From Xylocopa sonorina (taxonomy: Eukaryota > Arthropoda > Insecta > Hymenoptera > Apidae): 64,000 bases of DNA. Below, one piece after another: positions 37,218-50,683 of the stretch; position 1 is the first letter of the stretch, and every line of letters begins with the position of its first letter. Made by a program: the position numbers and the translations under genes. The DNA lies in NCBI RefSeq assembly GCF_050948175.1, contig NC_135208.1:3720001-3784000 (forward strand). Direction: 5' to 3'. The notes below the pieces were generated by a model. It did no database searches and was not told where the DNA came from. It worked only from the letters and a program-made list of their open reading frames with translations.

Positions 37218-38104
37218 GCGATGCGATATCGATTCACGTAAATTGGATGAACGATACGAGAGATCGAGATTCAAGTTCGACAAGGTGTCCTAAAATTACA
37301 GGATACTAATCAAAATTTTAAATTGCCTAAAGATACGATATTGTTTATTAATTCTGTATTGCTGCGAATCTTTAAATTCTTTAAAAACCATAGCTGTGGT
37401 GAGTGCAATTAAAATGATCGACATATTTAGAGAAAAATGTTTGATGAGTAAATCTTAAGAGACCAAGCATGGTTCATACTGCCATGTAAAATTGAATTGT
37501 CTTGTTGGTAATGTTTCTTTTAAATAATCGATTATTATACTCTTTAATCCGCTTTTATCCTGCGTTAATTAATTAAGCTCGAATTGCGTCTTATTGAAAA
37601 ATAGAAGAATTATTTTCAATCGAGGTTATTCTCAATCATAAAATTGTTCATCTAAATTTCATTGTAAAAATATACATAAATTCAACGAACATTTATAATA
37701 ACTAATTGCTTGATCGATGTGTATTAAAATTTATTATTCAATTTTAGGATATTATAATTATATTAAATGGGATTTTTTGTACAAGACGCCCGCGCGCACG
37801 TCTATGATGTATGTGTCTGTGTGCGCGCGCCTGTACGTGTGTTACTCGTTAAACTTTTATATTAGTTATTTTTTTAAATTAATAATACATTTCTAATGAT
37901 AGATCCTCCTTTTCTGCCCTCCTTCTCTCCCTCTCTCCCTTCCTCCACTTTTCTTTTTCTCTAAGGAAAAATAGCCACTTTATTTCATATTAAATTATTT
38001 TTACACTCTTCTTATACATACGTTAATGATTGTTTCAGAACACTGGGAATTATCTAAATCCGAACTGGAACCGTTTCTCTTTTCTCAATGAAACCCGTTT
38101 TGAC
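36133..38104. other. Region between DOLPP1 and PPIP5K
   Basis: This contains the DOLPP1 3'UTR, AT-rich intergenic DNA, adjoining CA and AAT microsatellites at about 37140-37216, and the PPIP5K upstream region. The reading frame of the first PPIP5K exon stays open to about 38040, after an acceptor-like tttcag, so an untranslated upstream exon is likely. Confidence 0.55.
37140..37216. repeat. Compound microsatellite (CA)n(TAA)n
   Basis: About 13 CA units are followed by about 16 TAA units with almost no interruption. Confidence 0.95.
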
Positions 38105-38967
38105 ATGTCTTACACTGAATTGGAACATGGGTATCAGGTAAATAGATATTCTTCATTGCTATAATCGTATATACTAAGAATATGCCCATTTTAATGCCAT
38201 TAGCATCATTGTACTCGTATGATAATTAATTAATAGGGTCTACGGAGTGCCAGCCGACCAATTTTCTATGTAGGAGATTTAAATACCGTACAACCAACCC
38301 TTGTCGGTCCTGTAGCTTCTTCTATATATCGTTCAACAAAAAGAGTAAGTTCTGTGTTTTTATGTGTAATACGCAACGCGAGTTAAGAGGAACAATTACA
38401 AATCAAATACATCTCGCACAAATGGTATAACATGAATGATAAACGACGACAAGAATCTGAAATTTAACTATTTTACCTTGAACAAATAAACACTTTGTAC
38501 ATTCATAAAGGTTAAAGAGTTACTTAATTTGAAAAAACTATTATTTCACTCACACGCACTCACAAATCGTTTGTATATACTTTTATATCATACTTTTATA
38601 TTTTCTAGAACACAAATTTTATATAAAATTATGTTTTTGTTACTAAACTTATTTTTTCAATAGAACATGGAAAGATCAATTCCATCGTTTAGTCTAACAA
38701 TTCATTTGTTATGTAGTTTTGCTACATTAAATATGAAATATCAATTATTGTCTAGCTATTATTAAGTAACTTTTAAATAACTTGATGACTCATGAAAAAA
38801 TACTCCACTAGTATTTAGCAGTCTAATAATAAATTGGCAAGAAATCTTTATTATATATGTTTTGCATTCACCTATAGTTACATATGCAATTGCGTTAATG
38901 ATGTTTTATTAATGTAAATATAATTTGATGTTTTGTGCATTCAGTGTACTTAGTGAATTGAAAACAA

Positions 38968-39019
<52 letters not shown>

Positions 39020-42000
39020 GCAATTCAAGCATATTGCATGCAAGAAAAATAATTCATCATTGAACTAAATGTATATAATTAATGATACTTTAAAGTGGAA
39101 TTTATAATGGAAAATACAAGTAATCTGTCATCTACAACTGTTCCTGATATTTATATCTTTGATTGTGATAACGAGGCAGAACCATATTGGCAAATGATGG
39201 TAGTATTATTATATCTGTGATTAATTTTTAAATTTAAGGAAAATATTATTAATATAATTTTGGAAATGAGTGCAAAGCATTTAAAAAGAATAAAGAATAA
39301 AGAAAAATTAAAATTTTCATTTAGGCCGAACTGTCGGACGGGTGTAGCAACGATGATGGGTGCATGGGTGGAAATGACTTGGAAGGAGAAGGGAAACAAG
39401 TTTTAGTTGGAGTCTGTGCAATGGCAAAGAAATCTCAGAGTAAACCGATGAAGGAAATTTTAACCAGATTGGAGGAATTTGAATATATTAAGATAATAGT
39501 ATTTCCCGAAGAAGTCATTTTAAAGGTATTGTTAATAGAAGTAGAAACGGTAAAATAAATCATTAACTTTATATGAATATATTATACATTCGCAGGAATC
39601 TGTAGAAGATTGGCCAATCGTTGATTGTTTAATAAGCTTTCACAGTAAGGGCTTCCCTCTTGATAAAGCTATAAATTATGCTAATCTTAGAAATCCTTTC
39701 ATCATCAATAATTTACCAATGCAGTATGATATTCAAGTATGTTCGTAATATAAGTGCAATAATAAATATGTATAGACGATAAAAAGTGTATTTATACAGT
39801 TTAAATTTTATATTTGACAGGACCGTAGAAGAGTATATGCTATCTTAGAGAGTGAGGGCATTGAAATTCCTAGATACGCTGTCCTAGATAGAGATTCTTC
39901 TGATCCAAAACGTATCTTATTATCTATCTATTTTATATTTCTTTAATTCTTTATTATACACGTGTAACACAGGAAATATGTTTTAGATCACGAATTAGTA
40001 GAGTCAGAAGATCATGTGGAAGTCAATGGTGTTACATTCAACAAACCGTTTGTGGAGAAACCGGTTTCAGCAGAAGATCATAATATCTACATTTATTATC
40101 CTACATCTGCAGGTGGAGGTAGTCAAAGATTATTTAGGAAGGTACATAGTTGGTTAAAGAAACTAGATTTCTTTCAAAGGCTTAAACTAATAGAAGAAAA
40201 AATTGTTTTTATATGCATTGTACAGATTGGAAGTCGTAGTAGTGTATATTCTCCAGAATCTCGAGTTCGCAAGACAGGTTCTTACATTTACGAAGATTTC
40301 ATGCCAACTGATGGCACAGATGTCAAAGTCTATACCGTTGGTCCAGATTATGCTCACGCGGAAGCAAGGAAAAGTCCAGCACTGGATGGCAAAGTCGAAA
40401 GAGATTCAGAGGGGAAAGAAATTCGATATCCTGTTATATTAAGTAACGCTGAAAAGTTGATTAGTAGAAAAGTATGTTTAGCTTTCAAGCAAACAGTCTG
40501 TGGTTTCGATTTACTTAGGTATGCAAACATTGCAAAATCAGTAAAGTTCACGCAGTAATCTTTCTCGACCTATTTATTATCTATCGAAAGTTTGTAATTT
40601 TTTAGAGCAAACGGTCAATCGTTCGTATGCGATGTAAATGGATTCAGTTTTGTAAAGAATTCGAACAAATACTACGACGATTGTGCAAAAATTTTGGGAA
40701 ACATGATTCTGAGGGAATTGGCGCCTACTTTGCACATACCATGGAGTGTTCCATTCCAACTGGATGATCCCCCTATTGTACCAACTACTTTTGGAAAAAT
40801 GTACATTAATTTTAGTTTTATCCTTCTCTTCTAGATTATCCTCTAGAATATTTTAATGGATTTTGTATTGTATTTACTCTAGGATGGAATTGCGATGCGT
40901 AGTTGCTGTCATAAGACACGGTGACCGAACGCCAAAGCAGAAAATGAAAGTGGAGGTTCGTCATCCGAAGTAAGTATATCTTTTAAAAATATGCTACATG
41001 TCTTAACAATCAACAACCTCTGTTACTTTCCATATGATTTTTGATAGATTTTTTGAAATATTCGCAAAATACGATGGTTATAAACATGGCCATATCAAAT
41101 TAAAAAGGCCTAAACAATTACAAGAAATATTAGATACTGCGCGCAGTTTGTTAGCTGAAATACAACATCGCGCTGCTGGTCCAGAATTGGAAGAAAAACA
41201 AGGAAAGTTGGAGCAATTGAAGAGTGTTCTAGAAATGTGAATACCTATTCTTGATATATTGTATAATACCAATATATATGTATGTCATCTTTCGCATCAA
41301 TTAAAAGTAATTAAAATTAATGTAAATTGTATCTCAGGTATGGTCACTTCTCAGGAATAAACCGCAAAGTACAAATGAAATATCAACCACGTGGACGACC
41401 TAGAGGAAGTTCGTCGGATGATGGTATGAAATATAGGAAGCTCAAATCGTCTAAAAAGTAACTTTTATCTTTACATTTTATCACATTAATCCTGTAAGTA
41501 ATATGTGAAATTGATTTGTTATTATTAGACCGACTTGGAGAACCATCGCTTGTCTTAATATTAAAATGGGGAGGAGAATTAACACCAGCTGGTCGTATAC
41601 AAGCAGAGGAATTGGGAAGAATATTTCGCTGCATGTATCCTGGTGGTCAAGGTAGACACCTTAGTGGTTCGTATCTTATGTTCATACGCTTATTCATGCT
41701 CATTCTTGAGTTAATTTATACCTCATAATAAGATTGTTTATTTAACCAATTTCGTATGTTGTCCGAACTCCAACTGGATTGCTCAGTTGAGCGTATGCAT
41801 AATATAATATAATATACTGCTACTTATGCTGCACAGTAAATTTATATGCATATGCATATGCATATAAAACAGAATTTATGCATATGTGTAAGGCATTTCG
41901 ATTTATTCATTTTTGTTATTTAGAAAAAGAATATAGACGCAAATTAAATTGAATTATCGATAATTTCGTTCTGGTTAAAGGATAGCAAATGTCTCATAAC

Positions 42001-42413
42001 TTTACGGAAATCTTTGATTCATAGATCATTTCAAATGTTATTTCAGAGGAAGACTCAGAGATGTTACCAAATCACGGTAACTTTTTATTCTGAATCAACG
42101 CTTATTTTTAGTCATGTATAGATTATGCAGTAGATGCATAGAAACAGTAATAGATACAGAATTTTTTAATTTATATATTTAAATAGTTCAAACTAAATCC
42201 TTAAAATCTGTATTGACCTTGAAGCAAAATACTGTTTCTATGCTAATTCAATGTGTATTCTATTTTATTACAGTTAAATGCTTTCTAATTTATTGATATA
42301 GTTGCTTTTATATATTTCTTGGCCTTAAATGTGTATTTAATTCTTTTGTTGATACGTCATAAATAGTTACCATCTGCTATATACATCATTTATGCACTAC
42401 ATATTAAAATTAC

Positions 42414-42455
<42 letters not shown>

Positions 42456-45400
42456 GACACATGAACTCTCGCACATCGCAATCTCTCTTTGATTAATTAC
42501 AAAAGAGATATTCCCATTTTATACAGCATAGCTGTAAAAAGATAGATCAATAACGTTTAATATTTTGTTAGCAAGACTATTATATGTTTGTACAATCGAC
42601 TACATTTATACATACGTATGTACATAAATTGAATGTACAGTTAACGATTTTTTTAGTGACCTTTTATAAATTTCTTTTCAGATCATAAATCATTTAGTAA
42701 AATCATATGTATTCTATGTTTGTGCCATACGGATGGCGTATTGTTATCTTTTATATTCCAGTTTACTAAAATATTTTAATTATTTACACCTAGGTGATTA
42801 TGCGGGTGCACAAGGTTTAGGATTACTCAGACTTCATTCGACATTTCGGCATGATTTAAAGATCTATGCAAGCGACGAAGGAAGAGTTCAAATGACCGCT
42901 GCAGCTTTCGCAAAAGGTTTACTTGCATTGGAGGGTGAACTAACGCCGATATTAGTGCAGATGGTCAAGAGTGCCAACACTAACGGCTTATTAGACAATG
43001 ATTGCGATAGTAGTAAATATCAGAATATGTACGTAAAAAAATTCATACGATTTCTTGCGAACTCCAGAATAAAGTAATATAAGATGTGTATTTTTATAGG
43101 GTGAAAACACGACTTCACGAACTATTGCAACAGGATCGAGAATTTACGCGCGAAGATAGAGAACAGATAAATCCTGGTAACGCATTAAGTATAAATGCAG
43201 CAATGGACTTTGTTAAAAATCCTGTTCGATGTTGTCAACATGTTCACACGTTGATTCAAAAGCTGATGGATATTGTCCGTATCAAAAAAGATGATCCTAA
43301 AACTAAAGGTATGAATGCACTGAATGTATGTAATTTCACTACGAACCCGTACTTATTTATCTATACATTTTTAGATGCAATTCTCTATCACGGTGAAACG
43401 TGGGAATTAATGGGTCGTCGGTGGGGTAAAATCGAGAAAGATTTTTGTACAAAAAATAAAAGATTCGACATATCGAAAATACCAGATATTTATGACTGTA
43501 TAAAGTATGATTTGCAGCACAACAATCATACGTTACAATTTGAGCACGCGGAAGAATTGTATATCTATTCCAAGTATCTAGCAGATATTGTGATACCACA
43601 GGTAAAAATTTGAAGAATTTTTATTCTTCCTTAAGGAAATATATAAAAATTATGATTTATATAGGAATATGGATTAACGGTGCAAGAAAAACTCACTATA
43701 GGACAAGGTATTTGTACTCCCCTTTTAAAAAAAATAAGGGCAGACTTGCAAAGAAATATCGAGGAGTCAGGAGAAGAGACAGTTAATAGACTGAATCCAA
43801 GGTAAAATTAAGTAACATTCCACATGTACAATATGTAGACTCGTTTCTATGATTATTAAATATTTTAGGTATTCCCATGGTGTTTCGAGTCCAGGTAGAC
43901 ACGTACGCACAAGGCTCTATTTTACAAGCGAAAGCCACGTGCATTCTTTGTTAACTGTTCTACGTTACGGTGGCTTACTTGATGTGCGTATTTAATTTAC
44001 CTGGTATATGATACATGAAACTAAATACCATATTATAATTAAATAGGTAATGAAAGATGAACAATGGCGTCGTGCAATGGAGTACGTTAGCATGGTCTCT
44101 GAATTGAACTACATGTCTCAAATCGTAGTTATGTTGTATGAAGATCCAACCAAAGATCCGAGCAGCGAAGAACGTTTTCATGTTGAATTGCATTTCAGTC
44201 CTGGTGTGAATTGCTGCGTGCAAAAAAATCTACCACCAGGGCCGGGATTTAGACCTCATTCACGGAATGAAAGTAGCCATAATGTGGTAAGTAAATCTTA
44301 TAGTCGGAGTTCGTATATCAAGATTGCAAAAATATTTCATAACACAATACTATATACAATTATATATGTGGGTATTTTTAGGGTGAAAGCGCAGGTTCCG
44401 CTCAGGACACCACTTCACAATGCAGCACCCGTATAGAGGAAGAAGATGTAGAATTGGGAATTTTGGAGGACGATTTTATGAATTCACCAATAAAACCCGT
44501 ACGTAACAACCCTTTTAATTAGAAATGTAAACGAATTAACATTTTTTTCTCTAATATTTAGGATACAACACTACCAACAATGGAGGCGGACGTTGCGGAT
44601 GGAACAATGGATAGTCCAACAATTAGTAGAGGAGTTGATATGATGGATCTGGATCCTAACATGATGGATGAACCATTTGATAGTGGTTTTTTGCAAAGTT
44701 CTGCACCGATTCCAATAAGGTATACAATTTTTTGGTGAATTAATAATTACCGATACTTTTCTATGAAGTGATTTCAATGTTCAGCGCTAGAACTGTAGCT
44801 GGTCATGAAGCAGCAAGACTTGGTAGTCAATTAGCTGCGAGTCAACGCCAACGACGCGATGCAGAGAGAGGAACAATCGTCGAACCTCGTGCTCGCAGTT
44901 ATGATCATCAAAGACAAGATAAGCCTGAGAAAGGTAAATAATTTTATGCATATACTAAATAAGTTAATGCTTTTACATAATCAACAGTGAACGTACTTTA
45001 TGGCTGTGATAATGAAGTCAAATTAATTCTTTTCGATGATGCATGTCGATGTAACATCTAACATGGAGGTTGCGAAAACTTACTCGTATTGCTATACTTT
45101 TTTGAGAACTTACGGTTAAGTCTATTAATTAATCAGATTTTGTCAGAGAGGCTGGTGTTTTTCATATCTTTTTATAGCTGCGGACAAGCTGCAGTATCAG
45201 AGCTTAGACGCGGTTAACAAAGAAGGTATGTTAGTTTTTCCTATTTTAATTTCAACAAGTTACGATGCATTGTCTTATCATAAGTGGTGATCATTACAGG
45301 ATATTGATAAACTTTCAATGTTTCTGTATCACACTGATACAGCAAAGATTAATGATTTGTTGTTTGTTTGTCTTTTAAGCTATTTTTTAAATAGAAATCT

Positions 45401-48400
45401 TTACTATCTGGATCAGTGCTGCTCAGCCTACCATCTGACGGGCATAAGCATCTATTGTTGCTCTTAGGCCATACCGAGAGCAAAGCCAACAACAATACAC
45501 ACCTCAGATTTCCTCTCACTATTAGGCGAGATACTTGTACCATACCGTTTCAATACATTATCGATACATCGTACACCGCTACTGATGTCCGGGAATACAT
45601 GATTTACTGCCTAATCGGATTATTGCTGAACAGTATTGATCTAGACGATTGTTCGATACGTGTACTTACTTATTCGCTTTTGAGATAGTAATTTTCGTAG
45701 TCGCTAATTATTGTGATTTGCATCTTTTAAATTTCTTTCACTATAATACACTATAACATCCTTTATGCCCATCAGTACTACAATAACTATTACAAGATGC
45801 ATTTTCACATAGCAACTTTAATACAATAAACGTGTACGCGTATACTCTCCCATAGTTAGTTTTCAGTATCACACCTCTGATCCTTAATATTTACATTATT
45901 TACTCTGTTATTACGTGTACCATCTTCTTTTACATTATACTTAGTTCTCCCTATAACAGAACGTATTATTATTTTTCTTCTTTTCATTTCTATGTACTGT
46001 AACTGTGTACAATTCTTATTGAAGTTTAAATATTAATAGCTTAATGGATAGAATTTATTTAATGTAAAATTAACTTAAAAAGACGCAATATTAGATGGAA
46101 ATATAGGAAAATTCAGTTGAAATAACTCTTTGCTCGGCGATAGTTGTGCGCGTGGAAGCCAACTAATTTCTGTGGGCGACTGTTTGAGTTACAGAAATAT
46201 TGAAAAATATTAGCGTGATTCTTTCAGCCGTCATCCTAATTCCTTCATTCCTAATTCATTATTCCAATAAGATTCGTAGCATATTCGGTGCTTAGTCACT
46301 TTTTTAAGAAAGATATGCATACATTTATTAATATGCGATTAATACTACATTAATATATTGTATCTTAATCTTTGATCGCTCACATTTACACTGCTTTCTT
46401 CACTTTTTGTGCTATGATTTAAAAATTATTTAAGAAAAAATAACTTAAACAGAGAAAGTTTTGTTGACAAAGAAAATTAAATGTTTCTTCTTATGATGCA
46501 GTGATTTTTGTGATCTTTTATGTTTTACTTATCACTACTATATTAAGATATCATTTGATTATTTCAGTGGTATTAAATGTCTTTCGCATTTCTATCCGAA
46601 CAGATCAATCTCTGGCAATTAATAGTATCATAATTATCTATGAATAATTGTCGTCACCACATAAAATTATGATCGTGTTAACTGTCAGAGTAGAGCTTTC
46701 GTAAATTCAAATTGATATTGTCCGGTTGGCTTACTGGTTGCATGGCTATCGTGTGCCACGGGTGTGTAACATTAACCGAATTTGTGTCTTTTAAACATAA
46801 GCAAGCCTAAAGTATATATTTTTATTTCCTGTTTATTTCAGTTAGTTTATTCTTATTATCCCCATTGGTAATGAATCTTTTCTTTGAAAACGTCGTCTTC
46901 AGTAAACTTTGGCAATATTAGCATGTTCGTTTTTAAGTTCAGATCCATAGTTTTTAATTATTTAGATTTGTTCAAAATCACCGTTTATGGAATTTTTGCG
47001 AATGATAAAAACGCTTAAAAGAATCCTCTCGCTATACTGTAATAAAATAAGATGATTCCAGCAAGTTTTATTTTCTAGCAACGCGACGACGTGAATAAAG
47101 GTTCTTGCCAATGTTTACTTTGATTTTTTCGGTGATGGGTTTATTTAATCGTCTATTTCTTTTCTTTTCTCTTCCTCCTTTATACCCTTTTCCTGCTGTT
47201 ACATTGTCATCATTTGCTCATTTTAACTGCACCGTTCTCTTTTATGCATCATTCACCAAATACTATGCATGTGCACCAAAAGACACAGAGGAGCATGTAA
47301 CAGAGCAATCCTACCTAGAAAGATCTGACCAGGTTTCCTTGCACGTGCCAATGGAAAAATTGCTGGGTCTGCCACACTCCTTCAGTTCACCGGAACTTCC
47401 AGTTCCTTCGACAGATACTTCCACTTCGAGTTCAAATCCCCTGGTGACGTTGCATACATCCCCCTTAGTCTCACCAAACAGCAGGAGGACTTCTGGCGTG
47501 GCCGATATTGCGTTTCCGGTTCCTACTATTCGTTCTTCATTTATCAATACTAGTTGTGAACAACTTGACGATTATACTCTACCTCTTCATAGCAAAAAAT
47601 ATGGACGTTCTCATTCAGAGATGATTCTTCCCGGGATCGAGCGTAGCGGTGAGTTAATCGAGTTGTCGAAATCGCCGCCTAACACTGCAAAGTGGTCAAA
47701 ACATTCCTCCTTCTCGTTATCCTTGCACGAAAGAACCCCAGACACATGGACATCTATGGGGCAGACTAAGCTAGAGACACAATCCCGGTCATTGCCACCT
47801 TACCTACCCAAGTGTCTTTGTTATAACTGTAACGTCTTGGAGCTGATTTTAAGGAGCAGAGATCTACCACCCGTTGAGCGTACTAATTTTGACATCTACT
47901 TTGCACATTCGCTCTCGCATAAGTTCTTCAACTGTTCCTGTTACTCGAGCCTGTGGGAGGATGGATGTAGTTGTTCTTTACGTTGTGTCTCCATGGATAA
48001 TGACGGTGAGAATTTCAAAGGACTGTGCGAACTTGATCATCTTAGTTCATCTTCTGTGTATTTAAAAAACAGACCTACATTCCCTGAAAGACGAAATGGT
48101 GCATTCAGCTGTTCAGACTCAAAGTTCAATTATCATTCCATACGCAAACATCACTCGAAAGGCCATGATAGCAGTGAATCCGTGCTATCTAAGGGGAAGC
48201 AAAAATGGGGTCTTAACAAGAATATCATAAGACAAAACTTGAACGATGAGGGTATAGAGAAAAGTACACAGGTACTAAACAGAAAAATAATGTCTTGCCC
48301 GTGTCCGAGATGTGGTGTATTTTCTTGTGTTGATTCCATTTGTTCAAATGAAAATAACGATGCGGCTAGTTGTTCAAATCTGTCCAGACGTTTATCTTGT

Positions 48401-50683
48401 TCTAATGAGGATCTCCAGTGGCATGGTAACCTGGTAGCAGACATACCAGATCATAGTAGTACGCTTTATCATACGCTCTCTGCGCACGATAATAATGTTC
48501 ACAATGATCATGTTATTCCTTACAATTGTAACCATCGTTCCAACTATCCACGAGCACTGTTCTCCCGACTCCAACCTCAACGATCCTTCTCATCTCCAGA
48601 CACACGACCTTCGATCATTCAACCTGACCCTACCTGCACAGCAAGGCGCCACCGTCACAGTATCTCGGGACAGATGAGTTATTTCAAGCTGTTGGGCTAC
48701 AACATCAACAAGAAGCTGACTGGTTCAGCAAACAGTTTATTCAGTACAGCTGTTATCAGTGGATCCTCCAGTGCTCCTAATCTCAAAGACATGGTGCCAC
48801 CTCATGCGTCTGCTGTTGCTGGTGAGCTCTCAACCATTATATTTTTACAGTTATTTTGTATTTTATGACTGAAAAAACTTAATGTTTGCTAGCAATAGAA
48901 GGTTTCGGTGGAGTACCACCAATAAGACCTTTGGAAACTCTTCACAACGCACTGTCACTGCGCCAGTTGGATTCCTTCCTGGAGATGATGACCAGTGCCC
49001 CCCTATTCCGGACCCCCGCTTCTTCTCCTCCTAAATACTCGTCCCCCGGTGGATCAACCCATGAATCGGTTAATCAGAATCTCAGTATAGGAGGAATCAG
49101 TCGCGAGTACCACTCTTCCGACCTGGAAGCTGTCAGGTACCGTAAGAAATTAAGTAAACTATCCTTGTGAGTATATTCAGTTTTTTCATACCTTTTTTTT
49201 TTTTTTTTTTTTACTTATTCCATAACGCATTATCTATTTTCCCTTGATGCTTCACTTTTCTCATTCTTCTCTATTCTAACTTTAATCATAGTCGCATATC
49301 TTTAAATAAAGGTACAACGATTTTCCTGTTAGATATATTACACCAACTCCTATACAGTATAAATCTTCGAACGATGGAGAGTCTTGTGATATAAGAAATC
49401 AATTATCACCAACTAGTCCTAATAGTGAGTACTATCATTTTTTTGTTGTTTTTTTTATTTTACATTAATTGATAGTAAACTAATGGTGAAGTTATAAAAA
49501 AACATTCTTTAATCTTATTTCCTCTATCCATCTGTGTATATAAATTTAGGTACTGGTTGGAGTAGCGAGCCACAATCATTCCTTTCTTCTGAACCTTCAT
49601 CTCCTGCACCAACTTCAACAGGAGAGTGCAGTATGTCAATAAGTCTAATCAGCAATGACGGGTATATAATATTTATTCTTTAGCTGTACTCCTACTAAGA
49701 TCATGTATAAGAAGCATATTTCTTATTTTTTGCAGAGCGCAATTATTTAACACGGGTCCCAAATTTCCCACAACTCCATGTCTGGATATAGACTTCAACG
49801 AATTTTGTATAAATATTGATCAAGAACATAGAGAGAGTCGTGGCAGTGTATCGTATACAGATTATTATAGTAACGAGGATGGTCAAATTCGAAAATGCGG
49901 TTTTGGAGTGGGTTTTAATAGTAATCTACAGAAAATTATGCGTATCGATGATCTTCCTGTGGATAGTATGGATGACGATGAAGACCATACGATAACTTTA
50001 AGACAAACTGAGGAACAGAGGAAACAAGATATTAAACAAATATTTGAACAAAAGGAGAACATAGGCACAAAATCTAGCAGTTACAAGAAAATTGGGAGGT
50101 AATTTTGTTTGTTTGTTTGTTTGTCCGTTTGACTCGTTTTTATGGTTCTAGATAATATTGAATTTTTAAAAAATGTATTTTTCATTTTGCACTTTCATCT
50201 AGATTTCTTGTTGAAAGCATGGAAATATCTGACAAGGACGTGAGAATTAAAGAAACAAACAATACGGATAAGATAAGACCCACTACTTCTCAGAAAACTG
50301 ATTTTTCCAATGCAGAGAAAGTTCAGAAAGATAAAGATGGTACAGAAAACATACAAGAGCAAAAAAAGCTTCATTCCTCTAACAGCTTTAAAAAGAAAAA
50401 TTTTTCCCGATCTCAAAGCGTCTCGATGCCAAAAACTCCAACACAGAAGTCCGAACTAAACTATAGTTACAAGTGTACTTCAAAACTAAGCTCTCTTTCA
50501 AACATGTCGGACAAAGATTTAGAAAACTGGAAGCAAAGTATGATGGAGTCAAAGGATCCCTCGTCAAAGAAATTAATGACAGAGGAGCCAATTCTGACTA
50601 TGGCAAGTAGCATGACAGGTAGCTCTAGTGTTACAATAGGTTTTAATGTTCAGGACGAAAAAGAAGAAAAACTTGATCTATGA
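38105..50683 (+). CDS. PPIP5K: Inositol hexakisphosphate / diphosphoinositol-pentakisphosphate kinase (PPIP5K, Vip1 family)
   Basis: About 30 exons. The start ATG at 38105 gives [15 protein letters not shown] (38105-38137, 38237-38344); an alternative start exon is 39107-39199. The common part begins at 39325. The N-terminal kinase lobe ([23 protein letters not shown] ... [36 protein letters not shown] ... [35 protein letters not shown]) makes inositol pyrophosphates IP7/IP8. The histidine phosphatase-like domain starts [18 protein letters not shown] (40883) and includes [31 protein letters not shown]. Both domains are very close to human PPIP5K. A 1.5-kb exon (47283-48821) and later exons form a long Ser-rich tail that still contains the family motifs [16 protein letters not shown] and [15 protein letters not shown]. 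It ends at the TGA at 50681-50683. Confidence 0.95.
38971..39019. repeat. (TTA)n microsatellite upstream of the alternative PPIP5K start exon
   Basis: About 16 TTA units lie 90 bp before the alternative first exon at 39107. Confidence 0.9.
42047..42076 (+). CDS. PPIP5K: Candidate 30-nt cassette microexon of PPIP5K
   Basis: A 30-nt segment is bounded by ttatttcag and gtaact and keeps phase 1 on both sides. It lies in the intron between the exons encoding MYPGGQG (end 41651) and DYAGAQGLG (start 42794). Inclusion would add [10 protein letters not shown] between GGQ and GDYAG in the phosphatase-like domain. The two flanking exons also join correctly without it. Confidence 0.65.
42416..42452. 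repeat. (CA)n microsatellite in a PPIP5K intron
   Basis: About 17 CA units. Confidence 0.95.

Noticed and set aside
47311..47547. Minus-strand frame opposite the PPIP5K tail exon
   Set aside because: Shadow of the plus-strand coding exon.
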